A DNA stretch of 64,000 nt from Owenia fusiformis (GCA_903813345.2 CAIIXF020000001.1:3598001-3662000), one strand, 5' to 3'; numbered from the stretch's first letter, positions 49,380-61,592 are shown. Made by a program: numbers and translations. Notes: generated by a model not told the origin, from the sequence alone.

Positions 49380-52300
49380 CTGCAGATAACATTCATATGG
49401 AAAACTAGACCCCAAGAGAACTTCTAGAAAAATAAACATTTTCATGAAAACTATTAATATTATGCCAAAAGTTCTTCATCTTAGATGGGGTAAGGAGGAT
49501 AAAATCTGATAATATTTGGAAAGATTCCAACATAAAAAATGACCCTCCAGTTATATTATGGTCAGGATCTTCAGCCTTTACTATCCCTATTCCTTCCATT
49601 TCAAGTGTTAGACCAAGCGGGTCTGTACTGCCTATATCCTTTTGCTCTCAAGCATGAGATAAAGAAGAGGGTTGATAAATCAGAATCTTTCAATTTCAAT
49701 TTTTGTTATTTCCAGTTGTGATTGTCTGAGGAATAGGTATCTATTACATGAGGAATTGAAAGATAATGTTTATTCCTAGCTGTACATGTTCACCATAGAA
49801 ACAAAAAAACTTCAGAAGATGATACAAAATAAACACTTAGAAAGAATTCTCTTGAAGTTGTCCCTTCAGACTAAAGGGAAGAAAATGATACAACCACATT
49901 GTGGTAAATACTTCAACTTCTGAAAAAGTTTACATTGAGAAGAACTGATCAAATATCAAAGTTATTGAATATCTACAATGCAGAAAGGTCTAAGTATCAT
50001 CTTTTTCAGAAATTTTGCCTGACAACCATAATGGAAGGATTACCCAGACAGAACAGTTGGCACTTTTTTGTTTAGAAAATAGGCATGACATGGAATGATA
50101 AGTGGAAAAATATTATTATAAAATCGATGATTCTGTTCCAAAACTTATTCTGAACTCATCACTATTTCTTCTACTCCCTTATGAGGCTTTTTTCTCAGTT
50201 CCAAGTTTTTTTTATCTCCCACTGACTGATATGTTAAAAAACCTTAAAAAGTGAACACCTGTTAATCTGAACACTTTAGTTTTGGTCAGTCCCAGAGGTG
50301 TTTGAGTTAGACAGGTTTTACTGTGTATATCTTTTATTGATATATTTATCACTGCAGTCTATAATATGAAACTTCACTTCACGGGGAGACTTTATTGTAA
50401 AACTGCAAATTGCAATTTATACTTTTCAAGACTGGTTCCAAGAGTATTTAACAATGGGTGCAATATAATTTTTTCAATCCTAAAATGGGTGCAGTGCAGC
50501 ACCTGCTTGCTCCATGCTATAGAGACTATTGTATCTTAATCTGTGTATGGTCTAACAATGATTTTGATTGCCGATTAGTGCTAAATAAGAGAATTTTGAA
50601 TGTTTATCGCAAAACAGGCTTTAACAGTCCAGTGCTGAACTATTTTATTGTCACTTTTGTTAATTACACAAGCTGAAGTATTTATTTAGCAGAATACTTT
50701 CAAATGTTTATACTTTTCATTTAGCAGTCATACTCTAAAACAAATGGCTTAACTTTCAAGCATTTAAGGCATGTCAATACAAATGCATTCAAGGAGGGAC
50801 TTGATGCTGACATTGGTGATAAAATATCTGACACCTTACAAGAGATATGAATTACCTGCGCCCGTAACACACATTAACAGATGTCAAAAATGTCTCTATT
50901 GTGGACATACTGTTGAAATCACTGTCATAGTTATGTTCGGTAGAAATGATGGAGTAGAATTAAGGTAGCAATCGCTTTATTATGGTTCCTAACAATTGGA
51001 ATGTATTTTACTGTTTTACGTGTTTAAATTAGCCCAAGGTATTGCCAGATAATCCTCTGCACTCAGATATAAATTGGTGCCAAATATAACCAGATATTGA
51101 CTAGTGTTAATAGTAGAATATATACTACTTAAACCTGGAATGGTTTAATGATGAGAGGCTCGTTTCCCGTGGTTTTATCGCATTTCAACTCCGAGAGAGA
51201 ACACGATCGTGACAGGGAAATCAAAATACAAATCCTCAAACCTCATCTATGACTCTTTATATATTTTTATTTTGGCTTTTTTATGAAATATCTGGGCAGA
51301 TCAAGATGTTTTTTACATTAGCCATGGCATCTTTTGATGTACATACCTGTAACATATCAGCCAAATCAAAGTTTTAATTGCGGCAACTCCTGTTGTGGGC
51401 TAATGTAATTCTGACAAGTCTACTTCAAGTTTCAAATATAATTACGGCTATTTAGCCTCAACATCTTTACGAAACAGTCATCTTCATAACAGTGACATTT
51501 GCCAGACATACAACAAACAATATTTTCCTTTCATAATTAAATCATTTTTCTGGGGTTGGGGTAAAGGGTGTTTCTAAAGTATGGGGGTTGGTATGCAAAA
51601 ACTTTTAATTTCTACTGCCAAACCCGACCAGATATTATGCATCTAAAATGAAATTTTTCATCAAACTGTTCTTTCATTAAGTCATAAAATAGTCATTATA
51701 TATCTGGCAAGAATAAAACATATATGAATGCAATACGATGTAGGTTTGATTAACTGTTTGATTAAAAGTGTTCATTTTTAATTTTGGAACACCATGTACA
51801 ATGTACTATATGATAAGACAGTTCATATATTTATTGTAGATAGTCATCGGAGACTTTTGTCTGCAATTCTTAGTGTTTCAAGCATTGATGAAATGTCAGT
51901 CACTCACTCGGTGAACTTTTGCTACTGTCAGCATCAATTACAGGAAACATCTTCGAAATAAGCAATCCCATTAAAAATATATTTCCTGAAATTATGTCAA
52001 ATAACCTAGACGGTCTTCAGTTGAATTCATGTTGATGATGTTTTTATTTAATAATACATGCTTTCTTTCTTCATGGAAATACATGCAATTAAATGAACTG
52101 AAGAACTAGATCTTAATAATAAAAATATTCTGATAAGATAAAGAGAGACTCAGATAAATCAGGAAACATAAAATGTGAATGATAGAAATCAAAGCTTGAA
52201 TACAACTTGCATGCTACTAGATGCCATGTAGTATAACAGATGTCTCACTGTGCCATATTTGGCAATCGGACCTGGCCAGTGTTTTCCATGAAATCGGCAT

Positions 52301-54400
52301 TTTTGCTTCAGATTTGATTTGTAAGCTTTTAAGGGTGTACATTTGGTAAACTCATATCCAATTAGTAGCATTGAGTGGATTTTCATCTTCATGAGGTATG
52401 GTTCTCATCTAGAACATGAATGCAAAATTAAGATTGATCTACCAGAAAGTTTTCCTTCACTTCCTATATTTTAAATTGGATTCGAAATCCTACGGTAGAC
52501 CACCTATTATTGATATGGACTTGTCAGTTATTTTCTTAAAGCAATAACAGGAAACCATGAATTTAAAAGAACAAAGGGATTAAAGACGGGTGTTTTTTCA
52601 ATGAATAAAAAGACAGTATATAATATCAATAAAGCATGAATGTAGGGCTTATAATCCATTTTAATGTAAAATTCCAACTGTCTGTACTTGGCCCGAGAGC
52701 GAAAATCCCTGAACTTTACTATAAAACAAAAGGCAGGAATTATTTTGATTCTAAAAAATTGATATGTGATCTAAGACTTCCTCAGGAGAAATCATCAAAC
52801 AAAGTAAATATCGACTGCAATCAAATTATAAAATACACGGCAGTGTATGGTGACACGTTCACTGAAGAAATATAATCAAAAAATCAATGTATAGCCCCAG
52901 GCTAGATTTCTAATACATACAACTAACAATGGAAAAGAAATACAACATTTAAACATTACTTCTTGAGACTTATAATATCTTACAAATGTTTTGGTAATTT
53001 CCAATAGAGAGAACATCCAACGTTTATTTAGGGGAACAAAACCAAGTTGTTAAATGTATGGCTGTAATTCAAAAACTACATTCTAATTGTTATTTTAAGG
53101 TCAACTTGTTTTGTATAGATTTACTTTTATTTTTCTGTATAGAATAATTGTGTATTTATTGAACACACATAAAAGGCAATAATTTTACAACACAATCTTA
53201 ATAAGCAAAAAAATTTTGCGGATATCTCAGTGAAACTTACATTTTGTTGACTGTAATTATTGTGATATCATTTGCGATAGATAAATAATCTCAAGATCTA
53301 CTAGATTTAGTTAATCATAGGTCCTTATATACTTGTATACTTGGGTTTCAACTTTCTGATATTCTATCTATTAACCCGCCTCCACTGTCAAATATTGGTC
53401 CATGCATAAAGCCAAGGCACTAACTACCAATAATTTTGATCTCAATATCTTTCCAGGTTTATGGTGAATTTTATATTCTTAAGGTAGGCTGAAGAGAATA
53501 AAGACACATATACTGACATGTGTATAGTTTCAATACCAGGGTTACCTTAAGAAACATATAATAACATTAAATTGTGATGCTTACTCTTGCACAATAAAAT
53601 CTACAATATTCAATCAGTTATGAAAAAGTAGAGTAATTAATGGTTTTGCTGCCACACTTTAATTCACTAAAAGATTACTGAACTAAATATTTACTTAAGG
53701 TTTACTGAATTAATTGATAAAGACCAAGAAAGTTTTCTTTCTACTTGTCAAAGTGACTGAGTTTCAATATTATGGGGATCAGTTCAAGTTCTCACAGGCA
53801 TTTTGCAATACATATCACCACAAAGTTCAATCTTACAATAAATGTGATATGGTCCCTTTCACCTTCTATGATTTGAAAGTATCAAATTCTTGGCTATAAT
53901 AACTCTTAGAGATCATATTTCCATATAATTCAAGCTTTCAGATGGACTTTAATGGACAATAGGTGTAATTAGAATGTATTCTGTCTCTCTATCTGAGTGT
54001 TAATGATTTGAAAACTAATACTGGCATTAATCATAAGCTTAAATAAGTCATTATCTGTTTTTCGCCAGCTTGGATTATGAGTAAACTCTAATGAAGTTTC
54101 TCGCCTGAATCTCCAGTTAAACACAGCAATCATTTCTTCGCAACATTTACTCATCATTTATAATAATACGCTACTAATATCGTAAAACTTAACCATTTTT
54201 TGTTTAATTTCAAAATGAAATAAATAACTATCATAAATCAAACTCATTTCAGACATACAAAACTATATTTGACTCTAGACGATGCAATAATACTGGGATG
54301 TGTAAACTCTGAAAAGGCTCAGCAAGACACAAAAAACTAATGGTATTCAAAATTCAAAAGATGCAAAACAATTATTTCATGCGACTGACTGGGCATAATA
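49380..54400. other. AT-rich stretch, no supported gene
   Basis: It contains the hairpin repeat at 50249. A short CpG cluster at 51165-51225 includes the palindrome CACGATCGTG. No coding evidence was found. Confidence 0.45.
50249..50325. mobile_element. Dispersed hairpin repeat (ACAGTAAAACC family), copy 3
   Basis: AAGTGAACACCTGTTAATCTG, then GAGGTGTTTGAGTTAGACAG and GTTTTACTGTG. Read on the minus strand it gives ACAGTAAAACCTGTCTAAC, the usual start of the family. It is the best-preserved copy in the window. Confidence 0.7.
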
Positions 54401-54816
54401 ATCAACAACTGATTAATAAAACGTTGACTTCGATTGACCACATCGTATTCCTGATAGAATACTACGTGAAATAATGATAAATGACCGATCATTTTCAAAA
54501 TCAATTAATCATTGGTGTCGCTTAGTCACTGCTGCCTATTGGAGAGTTATTCATGGAGGGACAATGGCTCTATGAAGCATGACTCAATTCTTTGACAGTC
54601 TTCCAAAGCCATTTATCATAAAATATCGTCCCAAGGATTCTCATTTATTAAGTTTGATGTCTACCAATATGGCATCTAGTTATATTTTAGATAATTTTAC
54701 CCGAAAACCTCATTAGAAATTATTGAAAAACGCTTGGCGCTATAATGGGAATTCTCATTCTTCAAATTCAATTCAAATCTTTGTTTATGATCTCAAAATG
54801 ATCTAAAGATATTACC

Positions 54817-54844
54817 ATGGATATAGCAGATTGTAAAAGTGAAT
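54817..54844 (+). CDS. Candidate plus-strand first coding exon (MDIADCKSE)
   Basis: The start context is TTACCATGG, an ideal Kozak sequence. It reads MDIADCKSE, leaves one base over and meets a strong donor T|GTAAGT. The 400 bp before it is less repetitive than average, with scattered CpG, and could be a promoter and leader. Downstream exons were not identified. Confidence 0.3.
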
Positions 54845-55387
54845 GTAAGTTTGATATCAAAAATAATAAGAATGAAACAATTGTTTTAAAGATTCAATAA
54901 CAAATCCTGGTCTTTCAAGTTAACCTATAAAGTAGAAGGGTGATATGATAATTCATTTATCCCATGTTGTTATCTAATGGATGCAACCTTTCATAGTGGG
55001 AAATTGCATGCTTGTGCAATATGTTTGCACAAAACAAAGACGGGACAGAAATCTACATTACATGTATTTAATAATTATCCCCTATTACCATTTAAGCATG
55101 AAGCATTAATGATATAGCAGCTGATATGGCTAAAAGGTTTCATAACAGCTAATTCTTATTTCAATTAATAACTGTGTCATTTTAGGCATATCAAGGATGT
55201 CAGTCAGACAAGATTATAATCAATATGAGGAACCAACTAACATTGTCATATCTACATGTATTTCATTGTGGTAAGCCATGCCTTAATCCTCCATCTATGT
55301 TCTTCTAGACTCCTTACCTTTTATGATGTAACAGAGATGGATGCAATAAGTATCAGAATGCATCTATTCTATAATTTAATTCATTAA

Positions 55388-55680
55388 CCTCTTGAATCCC
55401 AGGCTCTAAAATTGGCATGAAACCAGAGAATTTTTCATTTTTTGCCACCTTTTGACATTTTATTACATACCTATACAACTTTAGATGCTCAGCTTAATAA
55501 AATTGGACGGCAGAGATCATTTCTACACGTTTTAAAACAATTTTCGTGTAAATTGGATGAAAATTGTTCAAATGAGAGCAATTTTTGTGAAAAATTTTGT
55601 GACGGATTTTCTCGTCCCTCTGGGCACCAGTCTTATTTCATTTGTGACGGATATATCCGTCACTCTGGGTATTCAAGAGG
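55388..55680. mobile_element. piggyBac-type MITE with TTAA duplications
   Basis: The 293-bp element is bounded by TTAA at 55384-55387 and 55681-55684, the target duplication used by piggyBac transposases. Its ends are inverted repeats: CCTCTTGAATCCCAG on the left and the complement of CTGGGTATTCAAGAGG on the right, ten bases exact and then matched after a one-base indel. CC-starting termini and TTAA are diagnostic of the piggyBac superfamily. The interior has no transposase, and an 80-codon ORF inside it is a by-product. Near the right end a 45-bp motif beginning GTGACGGAT is repeated (55599 and 55644). The second copy is a perfect 20-bp palindrome at 55644-55663. Confidence 0.85.
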
Positions 55681-56059
55681 TTAATCTACATTTGGATGCA
55701 TTTTATCAAAAATAACTTTGTTTTGGATTCATTCTTTTGCATGGAGGGATAAGCTCAAGAATTCTATTTCTTGAATAATTTAATGATCCTGATTTTGGAA
55801 TGGTTTCTTTACCCAGCCCCTTATTGCTTGCAATATGGCAGCTAACAAGTTAAATGTGCTAATTCCATGTAATAATAACATAGCTTATACAATCATTACA
55901 ACTAGGCATGATTTCAATTATAGTGTTATCTTTTCTCCACATACAAATTAATTGTCATATCAAATATCACACCAGATATACCAATATGTGTAACTGGTGG
56001 ATTCTGGCCTACCTTGGGTATAAGAGTACGTATAAGAGCAAAACCAGTATAAATGGAGC

Positions 56060-56176
56060 ACCTATAATACCTCATAATAGTGTTCCACTTGGGAGGTTTT
56101 CTCCTTATAAAGCTTCATTCTAGATTTAGTTTTTTAATGGGAGACTGAACTGTTCCACTTTACAGGATTTACTGTT
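56060..56176. mobile_element. Dispersed hairpin repeat (ACAGTAAAACC family), copy 4
   Basis: GTGTTCCACTTGGGAGG and GTTCCACTTTACAGG, then ATTTACTGTTA. On the minus strand the end reads AACAGTAAATCCTGTAAAGTGG, close to copy 2. Confidence 0.5.
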
Positions 56177-56598
56177 AGAGCTCTATAAAGAATCAAAAAC
56201 AAACTTTTAAAAGGGTAATTCAAACAGTTACCCTGATTCATATTGGCTCGCTACACTACCCTCTAACTATCACAAATAATTTGAAAGTAAGCTAATAGAT
56301 CTTAACAATCTTACATGGAGCTTTTGTGGCCTTTAATGGGTGATTGCTATATATTCTCGGTGGATATTAGAATATTTAGATACTAGAATTATCTTTAATA
56401 TGAAAATATTAGTTAAGTTAACCTATTATAACATTGGACAAGATATCTACATGTTTATGAAGTTAAAATGGATTTTCAACTGGGTTACAGGGGTAAGCTC
56501 GGTTTCTATTTCTTAAACTAGGTGTTATGTAATATTTGTAAATGTTTATATAAATAATAAATATCATTTCTTTTTAACTTAAACAAAAATGTTGAACA

Positions 56599-57415
56599 TA
56601 GGTAATTTAATAAATAATAGAGAATTTTCGTTATAAGTTGTTTCAAAAACTTATACGAATACTTATAGTTTAAAGGGTCTTGTCGAACTAAAATCAATTC
56701 AAATTGATTTTCATAATCTGTACCAAGTGGGGCATAACTATTCCCGATATAGTCAAGCTCCATCATCAACTAGGGACTGCGAATACAATGTCCTTTGCTA
56801 GTGTCAATTATGAACACAATAAACTAAACGCTAGTTGACGGGTCCTTGTAGTGTACGATAAACAAGACCCTTTAAAGTGAATCACTACACGAACGAGTCG
56901 ATCATTTCAAAGTTCTCATGAAATTATAAGGTCAATTTTTAAGTTTTTACGTATAAAAGGGCCTTTATACGCAGATTATAAACTTACAGAGTTGGATCTC
57001 CGCATAGTATATGTGTGGACCTACTGACCAGAATGGCTTATTAAAATTAATCGGCTGAATAGGTATAGTATCCAATCAAACAGCTCGACTCATTCATTAG
57101 CTGAACTAATTCTCCCTTCGTTATTTCTACAAGGTTATTCAAAACGATCATCTACAAAAAATATATTTGAGAGTAGATAAATCTGTAAACCCGTGTGCTA
57201 TATCAGCCTTTTTGATTCTAGAAAACACATATGACACAACTAAACATGCTTTACATCAAGGGGGTACGGATGGTATGCCATTGGCCCTATTTTATTACCG
57301 TCCTAGGAGATATTTCCCGACGAATTAGGAAATTATGAAACACCTTGTTTATTGGGTTTATAAGTATAAGTAAAAACTTATAACGAAAATTCTCTATTCC
57401 CATGAAAATTACCTA
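56599..57415. mobile_element. 817-bp inverted-repeat element with a nested second inverted repeat
   Basis: A perfect 23-bp arm at 56617-56639 (core GAGAATTTTCGTTATAAG) is repeated in inverted orientation at 57375-57397. The flanking words TAGGTAATTT (56599-56608) and AAATTACCTA (57406-57415) extend the pairing to the ends. Further inside, ACTTATAC-type words are also paired. No transposase ORF is present. The structure is that of a foldback or MITE-like DNA transposon. No clear target duplication is seen at the outer edges, so the exact ends are uncertain. Confidence 0.78.
56669..56876. mobile_element. 208-bp inverted repeat nested in the 817-bp element
   Basis: TTTAAAGGGTCTTGT at 56669-56683 is matched exactly by ACAAGACCCTTTAAA at 56862-56876. 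If TTAA is the target duplication this could be an independent small transposon that landed inside the larger element. If not, it is an inner arm of the same foldback structure. An inner pair, TCAACTAG and CTAGTTGA, lies near the middle. Confidence 0.7.
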
Positions 57416-58138
57416 GCTTGGATCTACAAAGTGGATAAACTTATTTGTCAACCATATTTTTCGTAAAAATACAACTTTTTATTTACCACTCACTTACAAA
57501 TTTAGATTACTAAGAGTTCCTTATTATGGGCATTGTTGTGTTGAGTTAATGTTTGTAGTCTAGACATGTAGTTTTATCATAATTGACTAATGTAATCATG
57601 TTATGATACTATTTGCAAATAATAGTTATAAAAATATCAGTTGGCTATAATATCTATTCTGATAACAATAAAAAATTAATGCATTTGGTAATTACACCAT
57701 GCTTCGACATTGTGCATACTTAGCGCTTATGTAAAAGGGCTTTTACCCATTAGTTGAATAAGAGAGCTTCCCAGGAGAAATTGTTATTAAAGATGCATGT
57801 GATGTTTTTAAAGTAACAACATAAGTTATTACATTTTCATTGGAATTTCTACTAAAAATGTTCAAATATTTTCTTTTGTTATCCTTTTTGAAGAGGTAAA
57901 CATTTCACCTGAAATTCATGGCAATTGCAAAATCACATTTCTAATCATTCACCTGAGTATAGTATCTTAGGGGTCTATCATAAACAAGGACCATTATTTA
58001 CAAAACAAGCTCTCAGTACGTTACATGTATCAAATCTATAACATACCTTCATCTATCATCTAGCTTGGACTTCAATGAACTTAAAAATAAGAACATTTTT
58101 GAAATACCTATCATATACAGTTACAGGTAGTTGATTCA

Positions 58139-59188
58139 ATGCAGCATGTAGGATTACACCTTACACCAAAATCAGATTTAAGCTATGTAGACAATGCCGT
58201 CTCTAAAGGAAGGCGCACTATGAATGCCTATATTGGTGTGACATCAACGATCAACAACCCCACGAACCCCTTAACTGCCTCAAGATTGTACTGGTCGATA
58301 TGTATGCCATCTCTAACATATGGCCTGGAACTAATTTCTGTGAACGAGCAAGCATTGAGTAAACTGGAAGGAGGGCATAGAGAAATTGCTAAAAAGATTC
58401 AAGGAATTTCAGCAAAAACTTGTAATCCCGCGTGCACAGCAACACTAGGGTGGCACTCAATATCAAGTAGAATTTTCATTAGTAAACTGATGCTACTTTG
58501 GCAGCTGTTAGCACTTCCTATCACAAATGTGTATAAGAAACTGGTCATAGTAAGATTAACTTTTGCAACGCACTATAACCTTCATAAACTGTCCCCAATT
58601 GGAGATTGTCTTAAGATAGCTAGATCTTTTGGACTTCTGGGTGATGTATATGAAATGCTCAATGTTGGAACTATCCCAAAATTGCAATGGAAAAGACGTG
58701 TGAAAAATGTTGTGTATGAACGGGAATTAAGCAATTGGAGAGTACAGTGTATTTTGTTTGAAAAGTTGTCTTTATTCAGAATGGTTCAAAAAGAGATAAA
58801 TCCCCTTGTATGGTGGACCCTAGCAAAATGTAATCCCATGCTACTTAAACCCTGTAGAACCATCGTTAAATTATTAACGGGTGAAGGAAATCTAATGGTT
58901 AACTGTAAACGGTGGTCGGGTGGCAAGATAAATGATCTATGCTTGGTATGTGGCGAAGCTATTGAGAATTTAGTTCATATGGTACTAGAATGTCCGGGGC
59001 ATAAGGCAAAACGAAAGGATATTGAGAATATTCTTATTCAGATGTACCTTGATACCCCTCTCCCACCGAATGACGTGTTGTTACCGATTTTATTTGGCGA
59101 AAATAATGTACTGACAGAGGATCAATATATTAAGATAGCTCTGTCAATTTATGGAATGTATGAGGCAAGACCAAATGTAGATTTTTGA
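58139..59188 (+). pseudogene. C-terminal fragment of LINE ORF2 (reverse transcriptase thumb and CCHC knuckle)
   Basis: A 349-codon open frame is by far the longest real coding sequence in the window. Near its start it reads QHVGLHLTP, matching the 'YLG' block that follows the catalytic core in LINE reverse transcriptases. SKGRRTMNAY, then YGLELISVNEQALSKLEG, match the conserved region that follows. Near the C terminus, Cys268, Cys271, His280 and Cys285 form a C-x2-C-x8-H-x4-C zinc knuckle of the kind that ends many LINE ORF2 proteins. The catalytic YADD-type motif and the endonuclease are absent, so the protein cannot be active. The frame is open a little upstream of the first ATG, back to a TGA at 58100-58102. 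A different frame is open at 57984-58127, just before it, which may mark a frameshift. The ORF is intact over 1 kb, so the insertion is probably not ancient. Confidence 0.9.
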
Positions 59189-59283
59189 TTAGTTAACCAT
59201 ATTTTTTAATGAGATTTGGTTTGATAAATGATAGGTGGACAATATCATATTGTAGCTAAAGGGTAATAGGTAAAGTGTAGGTT

Positions 59284-59515
59284 AACTGATGGCGTCAACG
59301 CGGTAGCCTGACGTCCGTCAACGGCAAATATTAGGTGGAGAACTTGTTTTTCTTATTGCATGTAACAGATAGTAGTAACTTGACGGCGTCAACGCGGTAG
59401 CCTGGCGTCCGTCAACGGCAAATATTAGGTGGAGAACTTGTTTTTCTTATTGCATGTAACAGATAGTAGTAACTTGACGGCGTCAACGCGGTAGCCTGAC
59501 GTCCGTCAACACCAG
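59284..59515 (+). repeat. 94-bp tandem repeat with RNA hairpin in LINE 3' UTR
   Basis: The motif GGCGTCAACGCGG occurs at 59291, 59385 and 59479, giving a 94-bp period with two full units and the start of a third. Each unit opens with TTGACGGCGTCA, an 11-nt loop, and TGACGTCCGTCAA, which pair into a 12-bp stem with one bulged T. The rest of the unit is AT-rich spacer (CAAATATTAGGTGGAGAAC and onward). Substitutions in the arms of units 1 and 2 leave G-U pairs and do not break the stem. The array lies between the ORF stop and the terminal stem-loop, so it is a structured part of the LINE 3' UTR. Confidence 0.9.
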
Positions 59516-59636
59516 GGATTGGTTGTACATAAACATTTTAATTGTTTTTTTCATTATTGTATGTAACATAATAATCTCAACCCCTTATGTAATATTTTAT
59601 ATAACACATGTAAACACACCAATTCTGGTGGATAAA

Positions 59637-59664
59637 ATAAACATAAATAAATAAATAAATAAAT
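59637..59664 (+). repeat. (AAAT)n tail of the LINE
   Basis: A run of ATAAATAAATAAAT repeats follows the terminal stem-loop and ends the element. Short-repeat tails of this kind arise at the site where target-primed reverse transcription begins. Confidence 0.9.
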
Positions 59665-59670
59665 CATTCA

Positions 59671-61592
59671 ATCTACATTTTACTTTGAAAGTTATCCTGA
59701 GAATAACGAATCAGCACTGGCGGATTTAGGCTTCTAAATAGTTTGTGGATTTTTTTCAATAAGTGCCTACAAATGGCTTCATTTTCAAAATAGGCCTTAT
59801 TTAAGAAAATGTTTTTAAATGAGTCCCCACAGTTCCAAATAAAAATAACCCCAAATATTTTTCCATGCAAATGAAAGTGATTTCACCTTTTTTTTTATTT
59901 TACCTAAGAAATGTCAAATACTGATATTCCAATGTCTTTCCCAGTTCTCTGATAGACTGTCAGTTTCATATTAAGCTGTATGTGACACTAAAAACATATT
60001 ATTTTTCAAATTATCTGGTTTGTAATATAATTTAAGTACATATAAGAAGTCATGAAATATATATTCAATAATCTTCTCAAACCAATAAAATGATTACATA
60101 AAAGTCAGATGACCATAATGGACTTTTCATTAAGGTGAAAGATGTCAGTTGCGCAATATGGCTGAAAGTATTAGTAACACTACACTAAGCTTCCACATTC
60201 ATGAATTAACTTAAATATGTTCAGTTAAAACATTTCATGATATTTCAGACCACTCTTTGTAGATTTGTCACGGCAGATGACCATAATGACCCATAGTTCA
60301 CACTTTATCTTTCAACCCCTGTCTAATGTTAAACCAGTCCATCCATCTCCATCAATCTACAAACATTCCACCTTCCAATTGATCAATAGAAGTTCAAAAG
60401 ATTTTCAATTTCATCAAAAGTCCGCTGAACATTGATGTCGGAGATGAGCAGTTGAGAGATGACATGAAACAGACAACAGTTCACCAGAAAATAAAATCGT
60501 ATCACGAAATTAAATCACGATTTGATACATAAAATGTAAAAACAGAGCAAATGAGAGAGACAGGTTGGAACAGAGAATAATAGTGTAAAAAACACTAGAA
60601 ACTACCTTTAAATCATATGGCAATGAAAAACAAGAGAGGAATAAACATGAAAGAAATGCCATGTAGGCAAGCATGTATTGTCCAGTGCAAATCTCTTTAT
60701 AATCAGCATTAACAGGAGTACATCTTTCAACACATGTAAAACCATCAATCATGCCATATTCCATTAATCAAACCCTGTCTGCGGTGAAACCAACTTTCAA
60801 AACCAAAATCAAAACTTCAAAAAGATCAAAAACTGCTTACAAACATGTGATTTAGATTAAAAACTTGAGTCTCCGGAACTGAAATGTTTGTCATCAACAT
60901 AGCATATTTTCTTGACCACTGAACAGTTTTATTTTTACACCATTCGTCATATGTTTAAGACTGACAGTGCGGACTGCGGAAGTAAAGCACTCCTACTCTC
61001 TCTTATGGTAATTCAGATCGGGAATCCTACAAGGTTTAGGAAGGTACATTATTAATTGAAAAGTAGATTCTAAGGTCAGGGTTTAAAATAGCAGAACATT
61101 AGCAAGAATTTATGGGCCACAATGGAAATAATTCACAGAAAATGAATGTTAAATGTTCTATAATGGAGATAGAATGGGGATAGAATTGAAATACAATTAG
61201 GCAAATTATCTGTGGGTGATCAGGGATAGATGTTTTATTGTTAAATGAATCCATTTGATTTGGATTTATTTTAAGTATACTTTTTAATAAATAACAAATA
61301 CATGTACATATGAAACAATTGAAATCAGGGAATTTAAAATGAATATTTCAAAAACAATATATTGCCAATTGGCATTAATTGAGAAGTATAAAGAAAACAA
61401 ATGAAGCCCTATAAAACATCTAAGTAAATCTCTATAACAATCCAAATTAAAGTATGAGAACCTAGACTGCACATATGCTATATACTAGTCTAACCCAACG
61501 CATGCTTAATATCTGTAATAGCACACTGTACCTATCAGTCATCATACTACCTATAAAAATAGTTTGGATAAATTTGATCAAAATGAACTTAC
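59671..61592. other. AT-rich stretch, no supported feature
   Basis: A minus-strand ORF at 60764-60510 begins with an ATG after a fair acceptor. It reads a Cys-rich stretch, then a hydrophobic one, but there is no further support. Confidence 0.4.

Larger units (their letters stand above)
57952..59661 (+). mobile_element. 5'-truncated non-LTR retrotransposon (LINE)
   Basis: The element has the 3' part of a LINE reverse-transcriptase ORF, a 3' UTR with a tandem hairpin array, a terminal stem-loop (CACCA ATTC TGGTG, 59617-59630) and an (AAAT)n tail ending near 59664. The word AATCATTCA occurs at 57943-57951 and again at 59662-59670, and could be the target-site duplication, although its last copy overlaps the tail. 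The endonuclease and catalytic reverse-transcriptase core are missing, so this is a dead copy made by incomplete reverse transcription, the usual fate of LINE insertions. A stem-loop plus short-repeat tail is typical of the CR1, L2 and Jockey type of LINE. The clade cannot be assigned without the catalytic core. The exact 5' junction is inferred from the duplication only. Confidence 0.85.

Noticed and set aside
55442-55684. 80-codon ORF
   Set aside because: It lies inside the piggyBac-type MITE and ends in its terminal repeat.
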